Shown in pieces: positions 9,438 to 18,741 of a DNA stretch of 64,000 nucleotides. The DNA comes from Chitinophagales bacterium. GTDB taxonomy: Bacteria > Bacteroidota > Bacteroidia > Chitinophagales > Chitinophagaceae. The notes under the pieces are model-generated. The model was not told where the DNA came from. It was given only the letters and a program-made list of their open reading frames with translations, and did no database searches. The position numbers and the translations under genes were made by a program. Every line of letters starts with the position of its first letter. Position 1 is the stretch's first letter. The stretch covers positions 2,294,001 through 2,358,000 of the forward strand of contig JACJXQ010000008.1 in NCBI GenBank assembly GCA_020636495.1, in the 5' to 3' direction.

Positions 9438-11693
9438 CTATTTCAAAATGCTGACAGGCTGAACACTATTGTCATTAGCAGACCTGACAACACAATAATA
9501 TGTACCGGACGCGACATCTGAGATATTCATCGTGCACGATACACCCCCTGCATCATATTTCTGTTGTATTATCAGCTGACCGGTCAACGAGAATAACTGA
9601 ACGGTCACATCTCCATCACTAAAACTTCTGTCCCATTTTACATTCAGTATATTGGCAGCAGGGTTAGGATACAGCACAACATTTTTGTTGCCGGCAACCT
9701 TATCTGTAATATTTACTTTAAAATCCTGCTTATAGAATTTCAGTCCACCCAGCACGTTACCGAGCAGCATTTCATAAAGCTTGGTACTATCATTGTCAAT
9801 ATTTGCAAAAGCCGGCGCAGAGCGCTCGCCAATGTCAATATACGAATACAGGGAATCTATCATTGTATACTTTGCCGGCATAGCCCCATTCTGAAATCCA
9901 TCGTACCTGTACAAAATACCCCAACTACAACCAACTACCAGGTAATCAATTTCCTTATCATCAGTTGGCCCTATATAGGGCACTGTATTAGGATATGAAT
10001 AATTAATATGCCGGGGATCTACATCTCCTAGCTTGTTGGTAACATACTTAAGGCTCAATGTGCCTGGAGTTGTACCAAAATTGCTGTAGTAATGTATGCC
10101 ACCAAACTGGCTACCGGATAACAGATCTTTTTTGCCGTCGTTATCTATATCGTAGATGCAAGGAGTGGCATTCCCACTCACATTCAGATCTTTATTGGTT
10201 ATCGGGTCTTTTATTTTACTCACTTCCAGCTGCCATACCGGTGCAACGGTATCGCTGGCTGCATAGTTTTTATAGAACGTAAATGTACCATCGCCATTTC
10301 CTATCACAAGGTCATCCAGAGAATCATTGTCCAGATCACCCATTGCCAAAGCAATACCTTCCATTTTCTGCGACTGCAAACCCAGGAAATCATCGCTTAC
10401 CAATTCAAACGAATATTTGCCCGAGATTGATGTATTCCTGTAGTAAAACACCCTGCTGAAATTCTTATGGGTTGCCTGGTCTTTAAAACCCTCGGAACTT
10501 ACGAAGAGGTCTTTTTTACCATCTTTGTCAAAATCGTAAAATACGGGGTAAGAACCTATTCCAAGGTCTATCATCCTGTCTACAAGATGTGTACTGCTTC
10601 TGTAAACAAAATTCTTATTGGCGTTACTACCTGTATTCTCATAAAAGCTGATGGATTTATAGTTCTCTGTGCTTTTATCCATAGGCGTGAACAACAGATC
10701 ATCATCTCCATCATGATCAATATCCAGCACAAATGCTACCGGATAGTTGGGCATAAACATATTTACGCCACCTGCTCCCCATATTGTATCCTCGGCGATC
10801 ATTGAGTCTACGCCATATTGACTCTTACCATTTCTGAAAAACTGTATATCAGTAAACCCCTGGTGTCCGTTAAAATAATCCAGGTCACCATCACTGTCTA
10901 TATCAAAAAGACATAACGAATTGATGCCATCGGTACCTTTGTGTGATGGTATTCCGCAGCCTTTGCAGGTTATCGGGTCAAATATAGATTGAGGGCACGG
11001 TGGTAAACCCAGCTCATGAGCCCTTTGAAAGTTCTGCCTTGTTCGTCCCCAGCATACTTCTTTAATACATATTTTGATGCTATCCTTTGGCAGCCCATCC
11101 TCAACCTGGCAATTCCGGTAATAAGTTATATACTCGCCGGCCCAGTTATAAGACAGGATATCTATATCAGTGTCACCATCTATATCAGCCATTCCCGGCA
11201 CACTGTTTCCCGATACCAAAACATTACTCCAGTTACCGTTCAGAATATACCCGAGATCCTTATAATACCTGAATTTTAATGAATCTTTATCGTAATAGCC
11301 ATAGCTTACACTCACACCACTGTTCCCATGGTGCACCAGGTCAGGTATATTATCCCGGTTAAAGTCCATAAATTTTATATACCCGGTAATATTTTCAGGA
11401 AAGTTATGCTCATAGCGGAAATCATAACGAAAGGTGCCTTTGCCGGTTGCTATATATGTCGATAAGCTCAGGTAATCTTCCAGTACTACAATATCATTCA
11501 GGCCATCATGATTCAGGTCTGCCATAGCAATGTGTGGATTATTCACTCCCCCGGTCCAGGGTAGCTCCATAATGGTATTTCCATTCTTAACTACAACATC
11601 GCTATACTGCCTGTAAACATCATCCTGGAACTGGGCAAACCCTGCATTGGATAGAAGTATAAAGACAAAAGTGGCTATACAGGTGTGTCTCAT
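9438..11693 (-). CDS. Secreted FG-GAP/VCBS repeat protein with T9SS sorting domain (copy A)
   Basis: A 751-residue exported protein. The signal peptide ends at about residue 20 (AGFAQ). The body contains many integrin-like FG-GAP/VCBS calcium-binding loops, for example DLNHDGLND, DIDSDGDLDYF, DIDHDGDDDLLF, DFDKDGKKDLF and DLDNDSLDDL, which would form a beta-propeller. A cysteine-rich insert (about residues 190-255, including TCKGCGIPS) interrupts the blades. The C-terminal 80 residues (VVLYPNPAANILNVKWD ... YYCVV ... QPVSILK) are a type A T9SS sorting domain. The neighbour upstream is a full-length paralogue, 38 bases away. Adhesion or carbohydrate binding is possible; no enzyme motif is seen. 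Confidence 0.88.
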   Translation of the reverse strand: MRHTCIATFVFILLSNAGFAQFQDDVYRQYSDVVVKNGNTIMELPWTGGVNNPHIAMADLNHDGLNDIVVLEDYLSLSTYIATGKGTFRYDFRYEHNFPENITGYIKFMDFNRDNIPDLVHHGNSGVSVSYGYYDKDSLKFRYYKDLGYILNGNWSNVLVSGNSVPGMADIDGDTDIDILSYNWAGEYITYYRNCQVEDGLPKDSIKICIKEVCWGRTRQNFQRAHELGLPPCPQSIFDPITCKGCGIPSHKGTDGINSLCLFDIDSDGDLDYFNGHQGFTDIQFFRNGKSQYGVDSMIAEDTIWGAGGVNMFMPNYPVAFVLDIDHDGDDDLLFTPMDKSTENYKSISFYENTGSNANKNFVYRSSTHLVDRMIDLGIGSYPVFYDFDKDGKKDLFVSSEGFKDQATHKNFSRVFYYRNTSISGKYSFELVSDDFLGLQSQKMEGIALAMGDLDNDSLDDLVIGNGDGTFTFYKNYAASDTVAPVWQLEVSKIKDPITNKDLNVSGNATPCIYDIDNDGKKDLLSGSQFGGIHYYSNFGTTPGTLSLKYVTNKLGDVDPRHINYSYPNTVPYIGPTDDKEIDYLVVGCSWGILYRYDGFQNGAMPAKYTMIDSLYSYIDIGERSAPAFANIDNDSTKLYEMLLGNVLGGLKFYKQDFKVNITDKVAGNKNVVLYPNPAANILNVKWDRSFSDGDVTVQLFSLTGQLIIQQKYDAGGVSCTMNISDVASGTYYCVVRSANDNSVQPVSILK

Positions 11694-11731
11694 GACATTA
11701 TTCGGTCTGGTTTAGGTGACAGAGATTATCG

Positions 11732-13984
11732 CTATCTCAATACAGTAACAGGTTGAACGCTCTTGTTTCCTCCTGACTGAATTATACAATAGTATGTACC
11801 CGAAGAAAGCTCATTTAATGAAAGACTGCAATTATTCTTATGACTATCGAAAGATTGCATTAACACCTGCTGTCCTGTTACTGATATGATCTGTACCATT
11901 ACTGTGCCATCAGCAAAACTTTCATCCCATTTCACATTCAGGACATTACCTGCCGGGTTAGGATATACACGAACATTTTTATTACCTGCAACCCTGTCAT
12001 TTACATGTACTTTGTAATCCTGTTTATAGAAATTCAGTCCACCAAGTACATTGCCGATTATCATCTCATAAAGATTGTCATTATCCTTATCAAGGTTGGC
12101 AAAGGCAGGTGCTGAACGCTTACCTACATTGATGTATGAGTATACAGAGTCTAACATAGTATACTGCGCTGGCATAGCTCCATTCTGAAATCCGTCAAAA
12201 CGATACAGTTCACCCCATTCGCAACCTACAACCAGGTAATCAATTTGCGTGTTATCCATGGGTCCGATGTATGGAGCAGAATATGCATACGGCTCAAATG
12301 GATCTGATATCTTAACACCTCCGAGGTTAGCAGTTACGAACTTCACGTTCAAATTGCCGGAAACGCTTCCGAAATTGTTGTAGTAATAAAGATCCCCTAA
12401 CTGGTTACCTGAAATAAGGTCCATCTTGCCATCATTGTCAATATCATATATGCATGGGGTTGCATAATCACCAACGTCAAGCGTTTTGAATGTGGTAAGA
12501 TCTTTCATTAAACTATCAGCCAATACCCAAACAGGGGCAACAGTATCACTGGCTGCAGTGTTTTTGAAAAATGCGAACGTACCATCGCTACGACCTATTA
12601 CGAGGTCATCGAGAGAATCATTATCAAGGTCGCCAATGGCCAACGCAGCCCCCATATAACCCATCGAATCAAGGCCAAGGAAGTCACTGTCCATTAATTC
12701 AAATGAATAAGACTTCGGATTGGAAGACGTGTTTCTGTAGTAGGCTATTTTGCTTTTATTCAATGATGTCTGATTTTGAAAGAACCCGTCCGAGCCTACA
12801 AAAAGATCCTTTTTCCCATCTTTATCAAAGTCATATAATACAGGATAAGATCCCATACCCATATCTATCATCTGGTCAACCAGGAAATTGTCGGACTGGT
12901 GTACGTAATTCTTATTGGCATTGCTGCCTGTATTCTTGTAATAGCTGATACAATTATAGTTTTCTGAATTGAGCGCTGTTGGTGTAAATAAAAGGTCGTC
13001 ATCATTATCATGATCAACATCCAGCACAAATGCTGCTGGAAAACTGTGCATAACCATATCAACACCATTACCATTCCAGATAGTATCCTCATGGATCACA
13101 GAATCGTAACCCACCATATTTCTGCCATTGTAAAAGAACTGTATGTCTGAAAACGACTCATTGCCATTAAAATAATCCAGGTCACCATCGTTGTCCATAT
13201 CTATCAGGCAAAGTGTATTACTACCGTGCGTGCCTTTATTTGAAGGGCTGCCACAGCCTTTGCAGGTAACACCCCATTGCGAACAACTGTAATTCAGTCC
13301 CACTTTACGTTCAAAGTTCTGGTAAGTACGTCCCCAACATTCATCCTTGACACATATCTTGATACTATCTTTGGGTAAACCATCTTCTTTCTGGCAGTTT
13401 CTATTGAATGTTATTTGTGTTCCCCACACATCATATGAGATAATATCTATATCACCATCATTATCCACGTCTCCGAATGCTGGTATTGATGCCGGTGCTA
13501 CGTGAACATTTACCTGTCCAGTAGCATTGGTATAGTATAGGTCTTTGTAATATTTAAACTTTAACTGGCTATTGGAATAATACCCATAATATACACCTAC
13601 ACCTGCAAAACTTCTATGCACAAGGTCCACAACATCATCTTTATTGAAATCTATCAATGTAAAATAGCCATTCATTGCAGGGAAATTGGCTTCATAGGAT
13701 GGATCATACCTGAAAGACGTAGCAGTTGTTGCTATTAAGGTCTTTACTCCTATATAATCTTCAAATAACACTATATCCTTAACACCATCCTGGTTAAGAT
13801 CGGCCATAGCCAGTTGGGGCTTGTTAGCACCTCCTGTCCAGGGTAATGACATCGGAGATCCGTTCCGAGTAACTGGTGCATTCACATACTGACGAAAAAC
13901 ATCACCCTGCGATTGACCATAGGTATTGATAGTAAATAGGACCAACGCTGCAAACAGGCATACGTTTTTGAAATTATTGTTCAT
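11732..13984 (-). CDS. Secreted FG-GAP/VCBS repeat protein with T9SS sorting domain (copy B)
   Basis: A 750-residue paralogue of the next gene downstream, alignable from signal peptide to tail with only single-residue length difference. The same landmarks recur in the same order: N-terminal WTGGANKPQLAMADLNQDGVKD, DVDNDGDIDI, a cysteine cluster with VTCKGCGSPS, DMDNDGDLDYF, DVDHDNDDDLLF, DFDKDGKKDLF, DIDNDGKMDLI, and a type A sorting domain (VRVYPNPAGNVLNVKWD ... QPVTVLR). It is the first gene of the pair. The 131 bases upstream hold an inverted repeat but no clear promoter match. Function unknown; surface or secreted location is well supported. Confidence 0.88.
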   Translation of the reverse strand: MNNNFKNVCLFAALVLFTINTYGQSQGDVFRQYVNAPVTRNGSPMSLPWTGGANKPQLAMADLNQDGVKDIVLFEDYIGVKTLIATTATSFRYDPSYEANFPAMNGYFTLIDFNKDDVVDLVHRSFAGVGVYYGYYSNSQLKFKYYKDLYYTNATGQVNVHVAPASIPAFGDVDNDGDIDIISYDVWGTQITFNRNCQKEDGLPKDSIKICVKDECWGRTYQNFERKVGLNYSCSQWGVTCKGCGSPSNKGTHGSNTLCLIDMDNDGDLDYFNGNESFSDIQFFYNGRNMVGYDSVIHEDTIWNGNGVDMVMHSFPAAFVLDVDHDNDDDLLFTPTALNSENYNCISYYKNTGSNANKNYVHQSDNFLVDQMIDMGMGSYPVLYDFDKDGKKDLFVGSDGFFQNQTSLNKSKIAYYRNTSSNPKSYSFELMDSDFLGLDSMGYMGAALAIGDLDNDSLDDLVIGRSDGTFAFFKNTAASDTVAPVWVLADSLMKDLTTFKTLDVGDYATPCIYDIDNDGKMDLISGNQLGDLYYYNNFGSVSGNLNVKFVTANLGGVKISDPFEPYAYSAPYIGPMDNTQIDYLVVGCEWGELYRFDGFQNGAMPAQYTMLDSVYSYINVGKRSAPAFANLDKDNDNLYEMIIGNVLGGLNFYKQDYKVHVNDRVAGNKNVRVYPNPAGNVLNVKWDESFADGTVMVQIISVTGQQVLMQSFDSHKNNCSLSLNELSSGTYYCIIQSGGNKSVQPVTVLR

Positions 13985-14054
13985 AAATGATCATTTAATT
14001 TTGTGAATCATATCTGCCACGCAATGAAATTACAAAAAATCAGCATGACACATT

Positions 14055-14068
14055 GTTACTTATGTAAC
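14055..14068. repeat. Inverted repeat GTTAC-TTAT-GTAAC upstream of the FG-GAP pair
   Basis: Five-base perfect arms around a 4-base centre, about 70-85 bases upstream of the start codon of FG-GAP copy B. It could be an operator or a weak hairpin in the leader; nothing else supports a role. Confidence 0.3.
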
Positions 14069-14115
14069 TAACAAATATGATATTGGTCACCATATTCATA
14101 GACAGGTGCTTTTTA

Positions 14116-14943
14116 CTAACCGTTGGTTTCATATTTTTTCAGGGGAGAGTTCGGCTCATTCAAAAAATGCCGGTAAGCACGCTTGTCTACAAAACCTGGC
14201 CAGATTCTATTGATAAAAACGGTCATTTTACCCATAAATGTCATAACTACCGACCTTTTACGCTTTTGTACTGCATCCAATATGATACCGGCGCACTCTT
14301 CAGCAGACATTAGTCCCTTTTCGTCCAGTGGGGTCTCGCCTTGCATACTACCGTCCGGGGCACGGGCAACATTCCTGATATTAGATGTAGTAAATCCGGG
14401 AGCTACCCACATAACATGTGTGCCTGTATGCAGCAATTCCGTTCTCAGGCATTCTAAAAAACCCTGGAGGGCAAACTTTGATGCCGCATATCCTGTACGG
14501 GCAGGCAGTCCCCTGTACCCTGCTATCGACGATACCCCAACTATGACACCTTTCTGCTTGAGTATATGAGGTAATGCCGCTTTGGTACAATATACCGAGC
14601 CAAAGAAATTAACATCCATAAGCTCTTTTATCACTGATACATTGGCATCTTCAAATAATGCTCTCATACTTATACCAGCATTGTTCAGCAATACGTCTAC
14701 TTTACCCCACTTATCAACAACAGTTGTTACCAGTCTCTCGCAATCCACCTGGCTGGTTACATCAACAGGCATATATACCATCCTCTCTTTTGCTATGTTG
14801 CCATATAACTCCTCAAGCTTATTTATATTCCTGGCACATACTGCTACGCAGGCTCCCCTGTTCAAAGCATCAAATGCTAATGCCTTTCCTATACCAGACG
14901 AGCCTCCGGTTATAACTACAACTTTATCCTTCAATGTATACAT
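14116..14943 (-). CDS. Short-chain dehydrogenase/reductase (SDR)
   Basis: Classical NAD(P)(H)-dependent oxidoreductase of 275 residues. The N-terminal TGGSSGIGKALA is the Rossmann dinucleotide loop, NNAG is at about residue 90, and the catalytic Ser-Tyr-Lys set is visible as VGVSS and YAASK (about residues 138-156). The C-terminal end, with a basic segment and a Trp/Arg-rich stretch, resembles SDRs of the DltE/YqjQ type that act on lipid-like substrates, but the substrate cannot be assigned. It is transcribed alone from a promoter candidate about 80 bases upstream; the next gene, phoH, is divergent. Confidence 0.9.
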   Translation of the reverse strand: MYTLKDKVVVITGGSSGIGKALAFDALNRGACVAVCARNINKLEELYGNIAKERMVYMPVDVTSQVDCERLVTTVVDKWGKVDVLLNNAGISMRALFEDANVSVIKELMDVNFFGSVYCTKAALPHILKQKGVIVGVSSIAGYRGLPARTGYAASKFALQGFLECLRTELLHTGTHVMWVAPGFTTSNIRNVARAPDGSMQGETPLDEKGLMSAEECAGIILDAVQKRKRSVVMTFMGKMTVFINRIWPGFVDKRAYRHFLNEPNSPLKKYETNG

Positions 14944-15018
14944 TGCTCCGGTTCTGGATGTAAAAATAATACTTCATATGTAGCGATACTGATTATCAGG
15001 ATTGTTTTTTGATATAAA

Positions 15019-15051
15019 AAAAGATATGCACAACAGGTTAATAAAAACAAA
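15019..15051 (-). promoter_or_regulatory. Candidate SDR promoter (TTTG - N21 - TATCTTTT)
   Basis: Minus strand: TTTG (15051-15048), 21 bases, then TATCTTTT (15026-15019), one base off TAnnTTTG. Transcription would start near 15012, giving a leader of about 70 bases before the SDR ATG. Confidence 0.4.
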
Positions 15052-15227
15052 CATCAATTTTCGTCTTTCAGCGTTTAAATGAATTAACTTAATGGAAGAT
15101 GACAACAAGTACACATTACGACGGTTAACAACTACGACAAATAGAAATTGTTCATTTTTTGTTAACAGTAATTCATACCTGATTGTATTAAAATTGTATG
15201 ATTAGTTAACACTAAAATAAAAGCACA

Positions 15228-16277
15228 TTGACAGAAGCGATAATAAGTCTTGAAACAGTTAACCCGATCGAGTTCTTCGGTGTAAATAACAGCAAATTCG
15301 ACATCCTGAAACGCAAATTCCCGCTATTGAAGGTGTTGTCTCGTGGCAGCCAGATAAAACTGGCCGGGCAACCTGAAGAGGTAGCAAATGCACAACTGCG
15401 CATCAGCCAGGTAATAAAATACCTGGAACGTAATGGCCATTTGTCTGAGAACTACTTTGCCGAAATATTGGGCGATGATGAAGAAGGGTCTGATTTTCTC
15501 AATAACGAGAATAACAGTACGAATGATATTATCGTTTTTGGTCCTAACGGCAAAGTGATACGTGCCAAGACACAGAACCAGAAACTACTGACAGGCGCTT
15601 CTGAAAAAAATGACATCATCTTTGCAGTCGGACCTGCAGGTACTGGTAAAACATACACTGCAGTAGCACTTGCTGTACGTGCATTAAAGAACAAAGCAGT
15701 CAGAAAAATAATTCTTACGCGTCCTGCTGTTGAAGCCGGCGAAAGCCTGGGATTCCTTCCCGGCGATCTCAAAGAAAAGATCGACCCTTACCTACGCCCT
15801 CTATATGATGCCCTGGACGATATGATTCCGTCAGATAAACTGAACTATTATATGGCCAACCGTATAATTGAGATAGCTCCGTTGGCATATATGCGTGGTC
15901 GTACCCTGGATAATGCTTTCATCATCCTTGACGAGGCACAGAACGCAACAGAGTTACAGTTAAAAATGTTCCTCACACGTATCGGGCCGTCAGCAAAAGC
16001 CATTCTTACAGGCGACCTAACACAGATAGACCTACCCAAAAATCAGAAATCAGGGCTGGTAAAAGCGGCCCGGATACTTAAAGATATTGACGGCATAGCA
16101 TATATCCTCCTGGATGAGGCAGACGTAGTGAGGCACAGGTTGGTAAAAAGCATCATACGTGCTTATGACCAGGAGCAGGAAAGAGAAGAAAAAGAAGAAG
16201 AGGCTAATAAAGAACAATTCAGGAAATTGAAGGAGACCCGGCTGGCTGCGGAAAAAGACAAAGAAAAAGGTGAATAG
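15228..16277 (+). CDS. PhoH-family ATPase
   Basis: A 349-residue PhoH/PhoH-like P-loop ATPase, probably an RNA helicase or RNA-processing factor. The N-terminal 110 residues are a KH-like domain; Walker A is GPAGTGKT (135-142) and Walker B is FIILDEAQNAT (about residues 225-235). A charged Glu/Lys-rich helix fills the last 40 residues. No in-frame ATG precedes the conserved N-terminal region, so the start is taken as TTG at 15228, which gives MTEAIISLETVNPIEFFG, where family members begin. Three GTTAAC palindromes lie in the 105 bases before it. An intrinsic terminator follows 20 bases after the stop. Confidence 0.92.
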   Translation: MTEAIISLETVNPIEFFGVNNSKFDILKRKFPLLKVLSRGSQIKLAGQPEEVANAQLRISQVIKYLERNGHLSENYFAEILGDDEEGSDFLNNENNSTNDIIVFGPNGKVIRAKTQNQKLLTGASEKNDIIFAVGPAGTGKTYTAVALAVRALKNKAVRKIILTRPAVEAGESLGFLPGDLKEKIDPYLRPLYDALDDMIPSDKLNYYMANRIIEIAPLAYMRGRTLDNAFIILDEAQNATELQLKMFLTRIGPSAKAILTGDLTQIDLPKNQKSGLVKAARILKDIDGIAYILLDEADVVRHRLVKSIIRAYDQEQEREEKEEEANKEQFRKLKETRLAAEKDKEKGE

Positions 16278-16296
16278 ACCAATAAAGAGCTGAAAC

Positions 16297-16330
16297 AAAA
16301 ATGGGGTGTCTTACGACGCCCCATTTTTTT
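16297..16330 (+). terminator. Intrinsic terminator after phoH
   Basis: GGGGTGTC-TTAC-GACGCCCC stem-loop flanked by AAAAAT and ATTTTTTT, so the stem can extend by A-T pairs. It ends in a run of seven Ts on the plus strand; the A run on the other side lets it also serve the minus-strand EGF-like gene that ends at 16350. Confidence 0.88.
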
Positions 16331-16349
16331 ATAATAATATTTTTTATTA

Positions 16350-16841
16350 CTACCTTTTAGTACCTGAGAAGTTGGTGATCACCCTGTTACCGTCTACCAT
16401 CTCATCGATAAGTATCTCAATTTTACCTTCTCCCAAATACTTGTAAGTAATGGTCTTACCGGGAGCATTGTTGATATACATGTGATCAAGTACAGCTTTA
16501 CCGCTCAGTTTTTCCGGTTTACGGCTATAAATTATGGTTTCTATTGTTGTGGGTGTGTCTTCTCCTGAAATATAATAAACTTTTGCAGAGTCTATCCTTA
16601 CAGGATCTGAGTTCACTTTGGTCTGGCCATCATAAGTTCCGATAAATTTATCTCCTGACGCTATCTCACACTGCGTACCCTGCCAGCCATCAGGGCAAAG
16701 GCAAAGTTCGCCATCACAAGTACCGCCGTTGCGGCACATCAGGGTCTTACAACTGTCATGAATGCAAGACGTATACGTAACAGTTGAGGCAATACCTAAG
16801 AATATACTCCCCGCCAGTAAAGAATGTTTCCAAAACTTCAT
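16350..16841 (-). CDS. Exported protein with one EGF-like domain, probable lipoprotein
   Basis: A 163-residue protein. After a hydrophobic N-terminus comes YTSC, a loose lipobox at Cys26. Six cysteines at about residues 31-58 (CKTLMCRNGGTCDGELCLCPDGWQG split by their spacing) form an EGF-like domain with the typical GGTC and CxCxxGWxGxxC signatures. The remaining 100 residues look beta-rich and resemble small lipocalin-like or calycin-like tails in other Bacteroidota EGF lipoproteins, but I cannot name the fold. The gene lies 61 bases downstream of thiL on the same strand. Cell-envelope location is likely; the role is unknown. Confidence 0.78.
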   Translation of the reverse strand: MKFWKHSLLAGSIFLGIASTVTYTSCIHDSCKTLMCRNGGTCDGELCLCPDGWQGTQCEIASGDKFIGTYDGQTKVNSDPVRIDSAKVYYISGEDTPTTIETIIYSRKPEKLSGKAVLDHMYINNAPGKTITYKYLGEGKIEILIDEMVDGNRVITNFSGTKR

Positions 16842-16902
16842 AATGACTAAAATCGTTATTTACGGCAAAATACAAAAAATCCTGACTAATTATAGGCTGT
16901 GG

Positions 16903-17946
16903 TTATTTTTTTTCTCCGGCTATCGGGTTCCAGCCTTGTGCTATCAGGTCGTGAACATTACCGCCCTTGGTATGCAATTTCACACCGGTATCTTTACCGG
17001 TCATATAACCTATTGTATAAATATCCGTATGTACAGCCAGCTTTTCGTAATCATCCTGGCTGATGGTAAACAACAACTCATAATCCTCGCCACCATTCAG
17101 GGCACACATCGTCGGGTCTATCTGAAATTCATATGCCACCTCTCTTGTCTCATCATGGATAGGTATCTTATTTTCATAAAGCACGCATCCTACCCCGCTT
17201 TTATTACACAAATGCAATATCTCTGAGCTAAGCCCGTCACTGATATCTATCATAGAGGTTGGCATAATATCATGCTCCTGTAGCCAGGTAACAACATCTG
17301 TCCTTGCCTCGGGTTTTAATATACGTCCTACTACATGTGCTTTTTTTTGCAGGTCGGGCTGAACGCCGGGACTCTCCAGGAAAATACGTTTTTCCCGTTC
17401 CAGCAACTGTAGCCCGAGATAAGCAGCACCTAAAGTACCGGATACACACAACAGGTCTCCTTCTTTTGCACCTGATCGGGTGACATATTTATCCGGCGCT
17501 ACTTCTCCTATCGCAGTCACACTGATGATAAGCCCCTTATCTGAGGAAGTGGTATCTCCTCCTACCAGGTCAACATTATATCGCTCACAAGCTGCATATA
17601 CACCTTCATAAAACTCATCCAGTGCCTCTACCGAAAACCTGTTGGATATAGCAATACTCATTGTTATATGAGTAGGTGTTGCAAACATAGCTGCAATATC
17701 AGAGAGATTCACGACCACAGCCTTATACCCAAGGTGCTTCAGGGGGGTATACATCAGGTCAAAATGTATACCTTCTACCAGCATATCTGTACTGATAACC
17801 GTCTGCCTGCCAAACTGGTCTATTACAGCTCCGTCATCTCCAACCGACAATAAAGTACCCGCATTACGGGTCTCGTTATTCATGGTCAGGTGATCTATAA
17901 GCCCAAACTCGCCCAGCGAGGTTATTTCTGTTCTTTCTTCGCCCAT
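16903..17946 (-). CDS. thiL: Thiamine-monophosphate kinase
   Basis: Phosphorylates thiamine monophosphate to the active cofactor thiamine diphosphate, using ATP. The 347-residue length suits the family. Conserved landmarks are LGEFGLIDHLT near the N-terminus, GDDGAVI (Mg/ATP-binding acidic site), ISTDMLVEGIHFDL, NLSDIAAMFA, GGDTTSS, and SMIDISDGLSSEI. It lies 4 bases after suhB, so the two are probably translated from one message. No TPP riboswitch is visible nearby, and no other thiamine genes are in the window. Confidence 0.94.
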   Translation of the reverse strand: MGEERTEITSLGEFGLIDHLTMNNETRNAGTLLSVGDDGAVIDQFGRQTVISTDMLVEGIHFDLMYTPLKHLGYKAVVVNLSDIAAMFATPTHITMSIAISNRFSVEALDEFYEGVYAACERYNVDLVGGDTTSSDKGLIISVTAIGEVAPDKYVTRSGAKEGDLLCVSGTLGAAYLGLQLLEREKRIFLESPGVQPDLQKKAHVVGRILKPEARTDVVTWLQEHDIMPTSMIDISDGLSSEILHLCNKSGVGCVLYENKIPIHDETREVAYEFQIDPTMCALNGGEDYELLFTISQDDYEKLAVHTDIYTIGYMTGKDTGVKLHTKGGNVHDLIAQGWNPIAGEKK

Positions 17947-17950
17947 ATTG

Positions 17951-18733
17951 TCAAATATTACTTCTTATCAGTTTCAGCATATCTTCATGAATAATTCCAT
18001 TAGTGGCCAGGGTCTCTTTATCGTCCACATCATACGGGTCTCCGTCAAAGTTGGTTATCTTTCCGCCTGCTTCTTCAACTATAAGGTAGCCGGCAGCAAT
18101 ATCCCATGGATTCAGATTGTATTCCCAGAATCCGTCAAAACGTCCACAGGCTACCCAACACAGATCTATAGCAGCGGAACCCAGCCTGCGCACAGGCAAA
18201 CCTTCCATTATAAAACGCTCAAATACTTTTATAGGGTGAACATAGGATTTAGGCCATTTATATGGAAAACCCGTCACCAGGCATGCCTTTTTAAAATCCG
18301 CTTTCTTCGAGACAAAAATAGGTTCTTCATTCAGGAAAGCTCCTTTGCCCTTCTCTGCAAAGAACAACTCATTCATTATCGGGTTATATACCGTACCCAA
18401 AATCAGGACACCTTTATGCCTGATGCCAATACTTACACAGCATATAGGAATACCATGGGCGAAATTCACAGTTCCATCTATCGGGTCAATGATCCACTCA
18501 TAGTCAGAGTCCTGTAGCAACTCGCCTACCTCTTCACTGATAACGGTATGCTCAGGAAATTCTCTTTTTATGATATCAATAATAGCTTTCTCAGCATGTT
18601 TATCTACTTCGGTCACAAGGTCATTAACCGTAGATTTGTTCTCTATCTTAAATACGCCCTGGAAATAGTGCTGTATAATAGCCCCTCCGGCCCGGACAGC
18701 TTCCAGTAATACATCCCTTAATTGATCATTCAT
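17951..18733 (-). CDS. suhB: Inositol-monophosphatase family protein
   Basis: Mg-dependent, Li-sensitive-type phosphatase of the IMPase/FBPase superfamily, 260 residues. Metal-site motifs are seen: SEEVG (Glu), WIIDPIDGTVNFAHG (two Asp), and the late NPWDIAAGYLIVEEAGG. The most similar named protein in memory is SuhB, which also acts as a transcription factor partner, but substrate could equally be inositol-phosphate or another sugar phosphate. It lies 8 bases downstream of the TolC-family gene and 4 bases upstream of thiL, so it is inside an operon. Confidence 0.9.
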   Translation of the reverse strand: MNDQLRDVLLEAVRAGGAIIQHYFQGVFKIENKSTVNDLVTEVDKHAEKAIIDIIKREFPEHTVISEEVGELLQDSDYEWIIDPIDGTVNFAHGIPICCVSIGIRHKGVLILGTVYNPIMNELFFAEKGKGAFLNEEPIFVSKKADFKKACLVTGFPYKWPKSYVHPIKVFERFIMEGLPVRRLGSAAIDLCWVACGRFDGFWEYNLNPWDIAAGYLIVEEAGGKITNFDGDPYDVDDKETLATNGIIHEDMLKLIRSNI

Positions 18734-18741
18734 GTTGGTAC

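Noticed and set aside
16903..17946. TPP riboswitch before thiL
   Set aside because: thiL starts 4 bases after suhB, so there is no leader region, and none of the typical TPP riboswitch core phrases were seen.
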